A stretch of 53,740 nt of DNA from an uncultured Rubrobacteraceae bacterium (GTDB lineage: Bacteria; Actinomycetota; Rubrobacteria; Rubrobacterales; Rubrobacteraceae). The notes under the pieces are model-generated. The model was not told the DNA's origin. It made no database searches and saw only the letters and a list, made by a program, of their open reading frames with translations. Location: the NCBI GenBank assembly GCA_902806065.1, contig CADCVE010000006.1, positions 1 through 53,740 of the forward strand, read 5' to 3'. The position numbers and the translations under genes were made by a program. Positions 24,459-32,699 of this stretch are shown here, one piece after another (position 1 is the stretch's first letter; each line of letters starts with the position of its first letter).

Positions 24459-24817
24459 GTCAGGAGAATTCCCACGAAGACGGTACGAACGGCGATCCGA
24501 ACAAAAGGCCGGACGGTGAGGCGCCTGATGCAACCGGGTCGAGCTTATCGCCCGCGCCAAGTACAGGCTGGAGGTCCTGGCGGGCGTGGGTATTAGTGCT
24601 CGGGGTCTTTGTGGTGCCGATCATGTTCTACGCGATGCTTCTGGTAGTTCCCTTTTTGCCTCTCACGACCGGGCAGAAGGTCTGGGTGTCCACCGGGCTC
24701 GTGGTCGCGGCCGAGGGGACGTTCTTGATCTCGGCTCTCATCCTTGGCAGGCAGGCCGTCCGCCGCTACCGCCGCTTCCTGAACCCTCGCAACTGGTTCG
24801 GAAAGCCCCCCGATTGA
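24455..24817 (+). CDS. Small membrane protein in thiamine operon
   Basis: A 120-residue protein that I do not recognise. A polar, low-complexity N-terminal half (Asn, Asp, Pro, Ser) is followed by two transmembrane helices (about 42-65 and 75-97) and a basic C terminus (RRYRRFLNPRNWFG). It starts at a TTG overlapping the double-Nudix stop, and thiL begins at a TTG overlapping its own stop, so it is tightly embedded in the operon. An upstream GTG at 24422 is also in frame. Confidence 0.6.
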   Translation: MSQENSHEDGTNGDPNKRPDGEAPDATGSSLSPAPSTGWRSWRAWVLVLGVFVVPIMFYAMLLVVPFLPLTTGQKVWVSTGLVVAAEGTFLISALILGRQAVRRYRRFLNPRNWFGKPPD

Positions 24818-25755
24818 ACGAGTTCGACGTCATCCGCCTCCTCTCCGAACGCCTCCCCACCTCACCCCCGGAGGTGGTGGTCCCCGTTGGCGATGACTGC
24901 GCCGTGTTGCGCCTCGGGGACGGCCTCTGGGTCGCCGCCGCCGACATGCTCGTCTTCGGGCGGCACTTCAAGGAGTGGGCTGCTCCAGAGGACGTCGGCT
25001 ACAAGGCCGTCGCTGTCAACGTCTCGGATGTCGCGGCAATGGGCGGCGTGCCGCGCTTCGTGCTCTCTTCCGGGGGGGCCACTGACCCTGAGACCACCCT
25101 GCGCTGCATGAACGGCGTCTTGCAGGCGTGTGAGGAGTTCGCGGTGTACCCGCTGGGCGGCGACACCACCCGCGCCCCGGCGCTCACGGTGGACGTCTCG
25201 ATCCTCGGGCAGCTCTCTCACGCGCCCGTGCTCCGTTCCGGGGCCCGTCCCGGCGACCTTCTGGCCGTGACCGGCGAGCTTGGGGCGTCGGTGGCCGGGC
25301 TCCTGGCGCTAGAGAACGGTGATGCTAGACTCGAGCGGCTTGTGAAGAAGCACCTGCGTCCCGAGCCCCGGGTAGAATTCGGGGGGGCGGCGGCACGGCT
25401 TGGGGCACATGCCATGATCGACCTCTCCGATGGCCTCGCCTCCGACGTCCGATACGTCTGTGAGAGTAGTGGTGTTGGCTGCCGCATAAGCTTGGATCTC
25501 CTCCCTATAGCCGGAGATACCCGCGAGTACCTCCGTTCCGTGAGCCGGGACCCCGAGATCCTGGCGGCGACGGGTGGCGAGGACTACGAGCTTCTCATCG
25601 CCGCGTCGGAGGAGGTCGTGGAGGCTCTGGTGGCCGAGTCTGGGATTCCGATCACCGTGATCGGAGAGGTGACAGAGCAGAAGGAAGTAGTTTTTCTGCG
25701 TGGCGGCGAGCCTGTGGAGAATCTCTCTGGCTGGGATCACTTCAGTGGTGCATAA
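24814..25755 (+). CDS. thiL: Thiamine-monophosphate kinase
   Basis: A 313-residue PurM-like ATPase that phosphorylates thiamine phosphate to TPP, the last step. Motifs: VVPVGDDCAVL, AAADMLVFGRHF, YKAVAVNVSDVAAMGG (metal and ATP-binding Asp), VYPLGGDTTRAP, HAMIDLSDGLASD and ATGGEDYELL. TTG start overlaps the previous gene. Its product TPP is the ligand of the three riboswitches upstream, closing the feedback loop. Confidence 0.94.
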   Translation: MNEFDVIRLLSERLPTSPPEVVVPVGDDCAVLRLGDGLWVAAADMLVFGRHFKEWAAPEDVGYKAVAVNVSDVAAMGGVPRFVLSSGGATDPETTLRCMNGVLQACEEFAVYPLGGDTTRAPALTVDVSILGQLSHAPVLRSGARPGDLLAVTGELGASVAGLLALENGDARLERLVKKHLRPEPRVEFGGAAARLGAHAMIDLSDGLASDVRYVCESSGVGCRISLDLLPIAGDTREYLRSVSRDPEILAATGGEDYELLIAASEEVVEALVAESGIPITVIGEVTEQKEVVFLRGGEPVENLSGWDHFSGA

Positions 25756-25819
25756 ACGGGTCTTCGGAGGCTCCTTGGGGTAAGGAGGACCTTCGAGCAA
25801 CCCGAGAGGAGGGCGAATC

Positions 25820-26023
25820 GTGCCATACGAGGAACTAGACGATCTGCCGGAGAGCGTAAAGAGCAACCTGCCAAAGCACGCTCGCGAGATCTACCGGGCG
25901 GCGTACAACTCCGCCGAGGAGCAGTACGAGGAGGAGAGCCGCGCCCACCGCGTCGCCTGGAGCGCGGTCGAGAACAAGTACGAGAAGAACGAGAACGGGG
26001 AGTGGGTCGAGAAAGAAAGCTAG
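25820..26023 (+). CDS. chaB: ChaB-family small protein
   Basis: A 67-residue acidic, helical protein with the ChaB pattern: LPESVKSNLPKHAREIYRAAYNSA, then an Arg/His-rich helix (RAHRVAWSAVENKY). GGAGGGCG lies ahead of the ATG at 25820. ChaB was named as a regulator of the ChaA cation antiporter in E. coli, but the role of the actinobacterial copies is not known. It follows thiL in the same direction and converges with the third tenA gene. Confidence 0.85.
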   Translation: MPYEELDDLPESVKSNLPKHAREIYRAAYNSAEEQYEEESRAHRVAWSAVENKYEKNENGEWVEKES

Positions 26024-26045
26024 ACAGCCGATCAGCTAGGAAGCT

Positions 26046-26735
26046 CTAAACCGGCCATTCTTCCTGCCTCCAGGCCGCGTCCCAGAACATCCACTCGTAG
26101 CGGCTGGTGGTGACAAATGCTTTCCTGACGCGTGCTGCCTGGGAGGAGTTGAGACCTTCGCAGACTCTGTCGGTAAGATCTAGAACGGCCTCGACGAGTG
26201 CGCCGAACTCTTCGCCGCCGTAGGTTTCGATCCACTTCTGGTAGCGGGGGTTTGGGGAGCCGTGTTCGAGGAGGGCTTTACCGACTCTTTCGTAGATCCA
26301 GTAACACGGCAGCACCGCCCCAAGTACCTCCGGGTAATCTCCCAGGGCAGCCGTTCTCATGAGGAAGCTGGTGTAGGCGAGGGTGGTGGGGGACGCTTCG
26401 GTCGCTTCGGCTTCTTCTTGCGTGATGCCAAGGTCTTTGAGGAAACCTTCGTGCAGGCTCCGCTCCACGGAGATGGCGCCGGCGGAGTGCTCGTTGAACA
26501 TTACGAGCGCGTTTTCGTCCGGGGAGCGGACCCCGGCGAGGCTCAGGGCGCGAGCGTACTCACGTAAGTAAATTGCATCCTGCAAGACGTAGAAGCGGAA
26601 GCTTTCCCCGGGCAGTGTACCGTCGGTGAGACCTCGCAAGAACGAGTGAGACAGTATTTCTGTATAGAGGTCTTCTATGGAGCGCCAGAGCTCACCCGTA
26701 AAACCCTTGCGTTCGATACCAACATCTTCAGTCAT
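26046..26735 (-). CDS. tenA: TenA/thiaminase II aminopyrimidine aminohydrolase
   Basis: A 229-residue classical TenA: HSFLRGLTDGTLPGESFRFYVLQDAIYL, TLAYTSFLMRTA, the nucleophile segment VLPCYWIYERVGKALL (Cys near 142), YGGEEFGALV and the final FWDAAW. It should release HMP from aminomethylpyrimidine and may hydrolyse thiamine. It is the best TenA_C match of the three paralogs in the window. It lies on the opposite strand to the thiamine operon, with no TPP riboswitch in its short 5' region, so it appears to be outside TPP control. Confidence 0.93.
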   Translation of the reverse strand: MTEDVGIERKGFTGELWRSIEDLYTEILSHSFLRGLTDGTLPGESFRFYVLQDAIYLREYARALSLAGVRSPDENALVMFNEHSAGAISVERSLHEGFLKDLGITQEEAEATEASPTTLAYTSFLMRTAALGDYPEVLGAVLPCYWIYERVGKALLEHGSPNPRYQKWIETYGGEEFGALVEAVLDLTDRVCEGLNSSQAARVRKAFVTTSRYEWMFWDAAWRQEEWPV

Positions 26736-26811
26736 GTGCTCTTCTCCTTCGCTCTATCGCTCCTAACCTGTTACTAAAGCTCACTGTGCTGTTGCTGAGA
26801 GCTGGTTGCTC

Positions 26812-27015
26812 TCAATGCTCGATCCAATCCACGTAAGTGTAGCGGTCGGAGCTAAACTCTTCGCCGTTCAACCATGTTGGGAACCAGGTGTTGACGTATA
26901 GCCTCATGCGCTCTTTTGGAAGGCCACCCTCGTACTCCTGCATCGGCTCGCCGTCCACGTAGAAGATTATGGAGTCCTCGTCATAGGAGAAAGCGTAGTA
27001 TCTCATCCACGGTTC
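26812..27015 (-). pseudogene. 3' remnant of a GH16-like glycoside hydrolase
   Basis: An open frame encodes P-W-M-R-Y-Y-A-F, then DEDSIIFYVDGEPMQEYEGG, PKERMRLYVNTWFPTWL and TYVDWIEH. This is the C-terminal strand set of family 16 glycoside hydrolases (concanavalin-like fold). The catalytic E-x-D-x-x-E part is missing. At its 5' side the sequence switches within a few bases to the CHASE3 remnant in another frame, so two gene fragments have been joined. No ribosome site is seen for it. Confidence 0.6.
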
Positions 27016-27358
27016 CGGGGTCTACAATGTCCTCGTCCCCCCGCGCGTTGATCCGCCGAGCCTCCTCCAGGTCCTCTTCGAAGTCCTGCTGGCCTAGCTC
27101 GAAAGGTTCGAGGAACTCTTCCTCGCCGTCCAACAAGTAACCGCGTTTGCCGGTTTCCATGTTGAGCAGGTCTATCTCCACCTGGTCGGCGTACTGGACG
27201 AGGTCGCCGGCCTGCCGTTGGCGCTCCTGATAGACCGAGGAGATCACATAAGACTCGTACGTAATGACACCAGCCAGCAGGAGGATCATCGCCAGCAGCA
27301 GCGCGAATCCCAGGGTCAGCCGGGCCTGAAGTGTGCCTAACTTCCGCTTGAGATTCAT
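27000..27358 (-). pseudogene. 5' remnant of a CHASE3-domain sensor protein
   Basis: Starts at ATG 27358 with a basic stretch, one transmembrane helix (GFALLLAMILLLAGVITYES) and the opening of a CHASE3 sensory domain (LLNMETGKRGYLLDGEEEF, then LEPFELGQQ). CHASE3 is found in histidine kinases and chemoreceptors. After about 115 residues the frame runs into unrelated sequence and stops at 26981. The rest of the sensor and any kinase module are absent, so this is a truncated gene fused to the GH16 remnant. Confidence 0.65.
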
Positions 27359-27656
27359 TGTTTCTCCAGCACCCGGGACTCGCCCACCCACTTATCCACA
27401 GTACATCTTAGTGTCTGCGCTCTCCACTTCGCGTATGCTGGTAGATAAAGTGGCGCACAACCCGATTTTTTGCCTCGCATACGATACGCCTTTTCTAGGC
27501 TCGAAATTGCAGAACATGTCCTACATCCACGGCTTGTACGCTATTTATAATGCTGCTAGCTCATTCTCCTGTCTTCGCCTTTCTCCACTCTCGCCCGACG
27601 GTGAGCTTCTTGCATCTATTATCGGCCTTTTAGGCATCTGGCTTTAACCCGGGAAG
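27359..27656. other. Intergenic stretch without a recognisable gene
   Basis: About 300 bases, AT-richer than its surroundings, between the CHASE3 remnant and the histidine kinase stop. It holds one perfect DnaA-box sequence (TTATCCACA at 27392-27400) but no cluster of boxes. I see no coding signal or terminator of note. Confidence 0.5.
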
Positions 27657-27658
27657 AT

Positions 27659-28450
27659 TTACCCTCGCGGCAGGCAGACGGTGAAGGTCGAGCCTTCGCC
27701 GGGGATGCTCTCGACAGCTACGCGGCCGCCGTGGTTCTCAGCGATGTGCCGCACGATGCTCAGGCCCAGGCCGGTCCCGCCGGTCTCCTTGGAACGGGCC
27801 TTGTCCACCCGGTAAAAGCGCTCGAAGATACGGCCGAGGTACTTCTTGGGGATGCCTATACCCGTGTCCGAGACTCGCACGATGACCTCACTCTCGTCCG
27901 ACTCGCCGGTGACATCCACGCGCCCGCCGGCCGGCGTATACTTCACGGCGTTCTCTACCAGGTTGGTGAACATAGATGTGAGCTGCGTCTCGTCGCCCCG
28001 GACGGCGTACAGTGCGGCCTTCCCGGAGCGCTTCCAGGAGAGGGAGATGTTCTTGTGGCGGGCCGCCGGCCGGAGGCGGGCGAGAACGACCATCAAAATG
28101 CTCCTGATATCTACTGGCTGGGGGTTCTGGATGCCCTCCGAGCTCTCCAGACGCGTCAGGTCCAGGAGGTCCGTGATCAGCTTCGCCAGCCGCTCGGTCT
28201 CGTTTCTGAGCTCCTCGGCGAAGAAGCGGGCCTGATTTTGGTCCTCATCCAAAATGTCCACGAGGCTCTCGGCAAGTAGCTTGAGGCTCGTCGCGGGCGT
28301 CTTCAACTCGTGGGAGACGTTCGCGACGAAGTCCCGGCGTATCTTATTGACCCGCTGTAGCTCGCCTACACTGACGGAACCCGTCTCTACCGGGTTGGTC
28401 CCCGCCGGATCAGGCTCTACGGGTTCGATCTCTCCGTTCTGCTCGAGCAT
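27659..28450 (-). CDS. PhoR-like sensor histidine kinase without membrane sensor
   Basis: A 263-residue kinase core. The H-box is VANVSHELKTPATSLKLL, then N-box NLVENAVKYTP, G1 DTGIGIP, F-box IFERFYRVDKARS and G2 GGTGLGLSIVRH. No transmembrane helix, PAS or HAMP domain precedes it, only ~30 polar residues, so it is far shorter than PhoR. I start at ATG 28450, four bases after the response-regulator stop. It phosphorylates the upstream regulator's Asp. The signal is unknown; it may be a soluble kinase or have lost its sensor. Confidence 0.88.
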   Translation of the reverse strand: MLEQNGEIEPVEPDPAGTNPVETGSVSVGELQRVNKIRRDFVANVSHELKTPATSLKLLAESLVDILDEDQNQARFFAEELRNETERLAKLITDLLDLTRLESSEGIQNPQPVDIRSILMVVLARLRPAARHKNISLSWKRSGKAALYAVRGDETQLTSMFTNLVENAVKYTPAGGRVDVTGESDESEVIVRVSDTGIGIPKKYLGRIFERFYRVDKARSKETGGTGLGLSIVRHIAENHGGRVAVESIPGEGSTFTVCLPRG

Positions 28451-28454
28451 CCCA

Positions 28455-29216
28455 CTAATCGTGCGCCTCCACCGTCGCACGCTCGTCGACGACGCTGTTT
28501 TCGACGTTGCTACCATCCTTGGGGCGCGCCTCGAAGCGGTAGCCCAGGCCGCGGGCGGTGTGGACGTACTCGTAGTCGCTCTTCCCTAGCGAGGCCCGGA
28601 TGCGCCGAATATGTACGTCTATGGTACGTGAGGAGCCCACCCCCGCGTGACCCCAGACCTCCTTGGCAAGCTCCTCCCGGCTCTTGAGCTCACCGGGCTG
28701 GGAGGCGAGCGCCACCAGGAGCTCGAACTCCTTGAGCCTGAGGTTCATCGGCTCGTCCTTGACCCGGGCGGTGAAGTTCTTCGTATCCAACCACAGGTCG
28801 CCAGCCTCTAGAATTCTGCCGCGTGCCCCCGGGGAGGCCGTGCTCCTCTTGAGGTTGGCGTTGATCCTCGCGACTAGCTCCTTTATGCCAAAGGGCTTGG
28901 TCACGTAGTCATCGGCTCCGGCCTCGAAGCCTTGGACCTTGTCCTCCTCGGCGTCCTTGGCCGTAACCATCACTATTACGACTTCCTGGTCTTCTTCGCG
29001 GATCTTCTCGCAGACCCGTATCCCGGACTCCCCGGGTAGCATCACGTCCAACAAGATCAAATCCGGCCTGAGCTGGCGAGCCATTTTCAAAGCCTCTGCT
29101 CCACTCATGGCCTTCTGCACCCCAAAGCCCTGACGTGCCAGGTTGTAAGCCAGGGTGTTGAGAATTACCGCGTCGTCCTCGACGACCAGTACTTCCGCCG
29201 TCTTTATCGCACTCAC
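28455..29216 (-). CDS. PhoB/OmpR-family response regulator
   Basis: A two-domain regulator. The receiver runs from VLVVEDD through the phosphorylated Asp in LILLDVMLPGESG, T (MVTAKD) and K (YVTKPFG). The C-terminal winged helix reads LRLKEFELLVALASQPGELK, then VWGHAGVGSSRTIDVHIRRI and YEYVHTARGLGYRF, which is OmpR/PhoB type. Start assigned to GTG 29216; a TTG two codons earlier is possible. Operon with the kinase. The targets are unknown, and the PhoB-like sequence alone does not prove phosphate control. Confidence 0.9.
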   Translation of the reverse strand: MSAIKTAEVLVVEDDAVILNTLAYNLARQGFGVQKAMSGAEALKMARQLRPDLILLDVMLPGESGIRVCEKIREEDQEVVIVMVTAKDAEEDKVQGFEAGADDYVTKPFGIKELVARINANLKRSTASPGARGRILEAGDLWLDTKNFTARVKDEPMNLRLKEFELLVALASQPGELKSREELAKEVWGHAGVGSSRTIDVHIRRIRASLGKSDYEYVHTARGLGYRFEARPKDGSNVENSVVDERATVEAHD

Positions 29217-29380
29217 AGTCAAAGCACACCAACCCAGGATTCGACGACCGCCGCCACCGGCAGTATAAACCCTGTATCTTCCGCTTACATCACCTGTCCG
29301 CCCCAACAACGAGTGTCTTTGCACCGCCCTCGATCCCGCCAGTAAAATATATCCTGAGCTTGAGACATAGGAGAAACGGC

Positions 29381-30376
29381 GTGCAGATCAAAATACACAT
29401 GCTGACGGTGCGTACTAAACGTACCTTCGCCATCGCCCGTGGCTCTTCGGATACCTTCGACCGCGTAATTCTTACGCTCGAAGAAGACGCCATTACCGGC
29501 CGCGGCGAGGCCGCTCCCACCGACTACTACGGCCAAAACGCACAGAGCGTTGCGGAAGCCCTGAGTCTCATCCAAATAAGCGACCCCTGGGATATCGAGG
29601 GTACCCTCGCTGATAATGACTCTCTACCTCCATCTGCTCTTGCCGCCCTGGATTCAGCCCTCCACGATCTCGCCGCCAAGAGGCTCGGCATCCCCGTCTA
29701 CCGGCTCCTCGGCCTCGCCTGCCCCGTGCCCGTGAGCGCTTATACTTTAGGTATAGCGGACCCGGAGACGACGGTCGAGGAAGCGAAGAAGCTCTCGAAC
29801 TTCCCCATTCTCAAGATGAAGGTGGGGGACAGAAGGGACATCGAGACGGTCGCGGCGGTCGCGGAGGTGTCGAACGCTGCTCTCTGGGTGGATGCGAACG
29901 AGGCTTTCTCTCCGGACGAGGCCCTGGAGGTTGCGTGGGAGCTTAAAGAGATTGGGGTCGGCATGATCGAGCAACCCGTACCGGCCTTCGCCGGACCAGA
30001 TGCCCTGCGCGGGGTGACGGAGGCCGCGAAACCCCTGCCGGTCATAGCCGACGAGGGCGCTATCTCCGCCCGCGACGTTCCGAAGCTGGCGGGTTGCGCG
30101 AGCGGGGTAAACGTGAAGCTCGCCAAGTGCGGAGGCATCCGGCGGGCGCTGGCGATGGTCCATGCAGCCCGTGCTCAGGGTATGCTCGTTATGCTCGGCT
30201 GCATGGTCGAGACCTCGCTGGGGATAGCGGCGGCGGCTCAGATCTCCGGCCTCGTCGACTTCGTGGACCTCGACGGCGCCATGCTCCTCGCCGACGACCC
30301 CTTTACGGGTCCCGGCTACGAGAACGGTCACATACTCCTCCCCGAAGTCCCGGGTCTCGGTGTGGAGCCTCTGTGA
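29381..30376 (+). CDS. dgcA: Enolase-superfamily epimerase, DgcA/dipeptide-epimerase type
   Basis: A 331-residue muconate-lactonising-enzyme-type protein. Catalytic and metal residues: LKMKVGD (K-x-K), LWVDANEAF (Asp), MIEQPV (Glu), VIADEGA (Asp/Glu), VNVKLAKCGG (Lys) and MVETSLG. Such proteins are often named L-Ala-D/L-Glu epimerase. Beside a DUF1611 gene (overlap TGATG) the pair matches DgcA-DgcN, in which DgcA racemises N-acetyl-D-glutamate. I start at GTG 29381 with AGGAGA six bases ahead. Which substrate applies here is inferred from the pairing only. Confidence 0.82.
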   Translation: MQIKIHMLTVRTKRTFAIARGSSDTFDRVILTLEEDAITGRGEAAPTDYYGQNAQSVAEALSLIQISDPWDIEGTLADNDSLPPSALAALDSALHDLAAKRLGIPVYRLLGLACPVPVSAYTLGIADPETTVEEAKKLSNFPILKMKVGDRRDIETVAAVAEVSNAALWVDANEAFSPDEALEVAWELKEIGVGMIEQPVPAFAGPDALRGVTEAAKPLPVIADEGAISARDVPKLAGCASGVNVKLAKCGGIRRALAMVHAARAQGMLVMLGCMVETSLGIAAAAQISGLVDFVDLDGAMLLADDPFTGPGYENGHILLPEVPGLGVEPL

Positions 30377-31425
30377 TGCCAGGCCCAACCGAACGCCGCT
30401 ACGTGATCCTGGCCGAAGGATGGTTCGCGGATCGCCACGCCAAAACGTCTCACGGCCTCCTTGCCTACGGCCGCGACGAAGTCGTAGCCGTCATAGATTC
30501 GACGCTCGCCGAACGAACCGCCCTCGAAGTAATGTCGGGTCTGCGGCGCGACGCGCCCATCGTCGGCACGCTACGGGAGGCGCTCCGGTACTCCCCGACC
30601 TCCATCCTCGTCGGTCTCGCGCCCGCGGGAGGGCGGCTACCAGAGGAGTGGATGGAGACCTTGAGAGAGGCCGCTGGTGCCGGATTGGAGATTGTCAGCG
30701 GCCTGCACCAGAGGCTAGGCTCCGAACTCCCCGAAGCCAACGTCTGGGACGTGCGCGAGCCACCCGAGGGTCTGCCGCTCTTCTCCGGAGAGGGCTTCGC
30801 TGTGGAGCCGAAGGTCGCGCTCACCGTTGGGACCAACAGCGCCATAGGCAAGATGACCGCGGCCCTGGAGGTAGAGCTGGCCGCGCGTGAGAGGGGCGTC
30901 GCCGCGGAGTTCGTCGCCACGGGCCAGACCGGCATCGTCATCGCGGGTTGGGGGACCTCCATAGATGCCGTAGTCTCCGACTTCGCCGCCGGCGCCGCCG
31001 AGAAGCTCGTGCTGCAAGCCGCCAGGGCGAAGCCCTCGCCCGCCCTGATCCTGGTCGAAGGCCAGGGCTCGCTCGCCCACCCGGCCTACTCCGGAGTAAC
31101 CACCGCCCTGCTCCACGGCTCCTGCCCGGACTGCCTGATCCTCTGCGCCGACGCCTCGGACGAAGAAGTCTTCACGGGCGTTCCCCGCCCGGACGTGGCC
31201 CACATCGCTCGCCTCTACGAAGAGGTCGCCGCCCTCGTCAAGCCCGCGCCCGTGGTCGCTGTTAGCGTCAATACCAAGGGGCTCGATGAAAGCGCTGCGA
31301 AGAAGCTCCTCGAAAGCATAACCACCGAGACCGGCCTCCCGGCGGCGGATCCGGTGCGTTATCCAGCCACCCCGATCCTCGACGCTATCATACGGTCACC
31401 AAAGACCCGGGCGACCGGGCACTAG
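30376..31425 (+). CDS. dgcN: DUF1611 protein, DgcN-type D-glutamate N-acetyltransferase
   Basis: A 349-residue DUF1611 protein. The N-terminal domain (YVILAEGWFADRHAKTSHGL) is followed by a P-loop-like domain with GTNSAIGKMTAALEVELAA at about 155-173, FVATGQTGIVIAG and ILVEGQGSLAHPAYSGVT. DgcN members transfer an acetyl group to D-glutamate. The product is racemised by DgcA to N-acetyl-L-glutamate, linking D-Glu recovery (for example from peptidoglycan) to arginine and glutamate metabolism. The ATG shares a base with the dgcA stop. The enzymatic claim follows known family pairs. Confidence 0.8.
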   Translation: MPGPTERRYVILAEGWFADRHAKTSHGLLAYGRDEVVAVIDSTLAERTALEVMSGLRRDAPIVGTLREALRYSPTSILVGLAPAGGRLPEEWMETLREAAGAGLEIVSGLHQRLGSELPEANVWDVREPPEGLPLFSGEGFAVEPKVALTVGTNSAIGKMTAALEVELAARERGVAAEFVATGQTGIVIAGWGTSIDAVVSDFAAGAAEKLVLQAARAKPSPALILVEGQGSLAHPAYSGVTTALLHGSCPDCLILCADASDEEVFTGVPRPDVAHIARLYEEVAALVKPAPVVAVSVNTKGLDESAAKKLLESITTETGLPAADPVRYPATPILDAIIRSPKTRATGH

Positions 31426-31472
31426 CTCGGTAAGATTCTGCATACGTTAAAGGCTTGTTAAAAATTCTATGT

Positions 31473-31500
31473 TTGCGTAAGCATCCGGTTATGTTAGTAT
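31473..31500 (+). promoter_or_regulatory. Promoter for HNH gene, probably leaderless
   Basis: TTGCGT (31473-31478), a 16-base spacer and TAGTAT (31495-31500) lie six bases ahead of the GTG at 31507, with no ribosome-binding site between. Confidence 0.45.
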
Positions 31501-31506
31501 TTGGTC

Positions 31507-32052
31507 GTGGCAAGGTGTTTGACCCTGAACGCCAGTTATGAGCCCGTAGCACTTGTGCCTACAAAGCGGGCTATAGTGCTCGTTGTCTCGGAAAAAGCGG
31601 AGATCGTAGAGGCGAATCTGGATCGCCGGTTCCGTTCAGAGAAGGCCGAGTACCCTTATCCGCTCGTGATTCGGCTGGTCAAGTTCGTGGAGATACCCCG
31701 GCGTTTGAGGAAGCACGTGACCAACACGATCCTCTTCGCTCGCGACAACTACCGGTGTCAGTACTGCGCCAAGCACCGTGACGACCTGAACCGCAAAGAG
31801 TGCCTCACGCGCGACCACGTCAAGCCCTTGAGCCGCGGAGGCTTGAACACCTGGGACAACGTCGTCACCGCCTGCGCCAAGTGCAACGCGCGCAAGAGTA
31901 ACCGTCTACCGATGGAGTGTGGGATGTACCCCAAGACTACCCCCAAGGAGCCGCGCTACGTGGTGATGGTGTGGTACTCGCGGGGCCTCAACCCTGTCCA
32001 GCGCCGCTACGTCGAGCAGTTTTATGGTTCCCTGGGTGAGCCGGCTCTCTAG
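31507..32052 (+). CDS. HNH endonuclease family protein
   Basis: A 181-residue protein. The N-terminal ~70 residues are a domain usual in actinobacterial HNH proteins (LTLNASYEPVALVPTKRAIVLVV). The HNH zinc-finger nuclease follows: R-Y-x-C-QYC, then LTRDHVKPLSRGGLNTWDN and VVTACAKCNARK. The two C-x2-C pairs and the catalytic D-H are complete. Related genes are widespread as single genes with no known role. It is not next to a restriction or mobile-element gene here. The GTG start fits a leaderless mRNA; TTG 31501 is in frame. Confidence 0.88.
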   Translation: MARCLTLNASYEPVALVPTKRAIVLVVSEKAEIVEANLDRRFRSEKAEYPYPLVIRLVKFVEIPRRLRKHVTNTILFARDNYRCQYCAKHRDDLNRKECLTRDHVKPLSRGGLNTWDNVVTACAKCNARKSNRLPMECGMYPKTTPKEPRYVVMVWYSRGLNPVQRRYVEQFYGSLGEPAL

Positions 32053-32061
32053 CTATCGCCT

Positions 32062-32574
32062 TTGTCCGATTCTCTAGTAAACAACTTTCAGAGGTTAGCG
32101 AAGTACAACACCCTCGCCAACCGCCGTCTCTTTGAGACTTGCGCGCGCCTCGGCGACGCCGGGCGCAGGAAAGCTCGACCGGCTTTCTTCGGTAGCATCC
32201 ACGGCACCCTCAACCACATCATGGTCGGAGACCGCATCTGGCTCGCCCGGTTCGCCGGCGAGGAAGTACCGTCCATCAACCTCGACGCTATCCTCTACGA
32301 AGATTTCGACGAGCTACGCGGGGCCAGGGCTTTCGAAGACGAGCGCATAGAGACCTTCGCCTCCGGTCTGGACAAAGAGTTCCTGGGCGGGAAGATCCGG
32401 TACGTCAACAACGAGGGGAAGATCTACGTCGATCCCGTAGATCTCCTGGTGGCGCACCTTTTCAACCACCAGACGCACCACCGGGGGCAGGTCCACGATA
32501 TGCTCACGCAGACGAATGTGCCGCCGCCGGTCTTGGACCTGCACCGCGTCATAAAGTCTACTCTCGATCGTTGA
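32062..32574 (+). CDS. DinB-family (YfiT-like) metal-binding protein
   Basis: A 170-residue four-helix-bundle protein. Metal-binding His residues are in GTLNHIMVGDRIWLARF and FNHQTHHRGQVHDML, the arrangement of DinB/YfiT proteins, with nearby RLAKYNTLANRRLFE at the N terminus. Members act as thiol-dependent transferases or hydrolases (bacillithiol or mycothiol linked), or are stress-induced with no known role. TTG start, nine bases after the HNH stop. Confidence 0.88.
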   Translation: MSDSLVNNFQRLAKYNTLANRRLFETCARLGDAGRRKARPAFFGSIHGTLNHIMVGDRIWLARFAGEEVPSINLDAILYEDFDELRGARAFEDERIETFASGLDKEFLGGKIRYVNNEGKIYVDPVDLLVAHLFNHQTHHRGQVHDMLTQTNVPPPVLDLHRVIKSTLDR

Positions 32575-32699
32575 TCGTCACTCCGTACCGGCAATCCCCG
32601 AGAACTCGCTTCTCTGGCAAGAGCCGGGCTGACCAGCCTGGATCGCTTGTTATACTCTCGTTTCGTTGTTGGAGAGCTTATATGTAGCAGGCGGAGTCT

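Noticed and set aside
27392-27400. Replication-origin signal (perfect DnaA box TTATCCACA)
   Set aside because: Only one box, with no dnaA or dnaN nearby and no cluster of repeats; a 9-base match can occur by chance.
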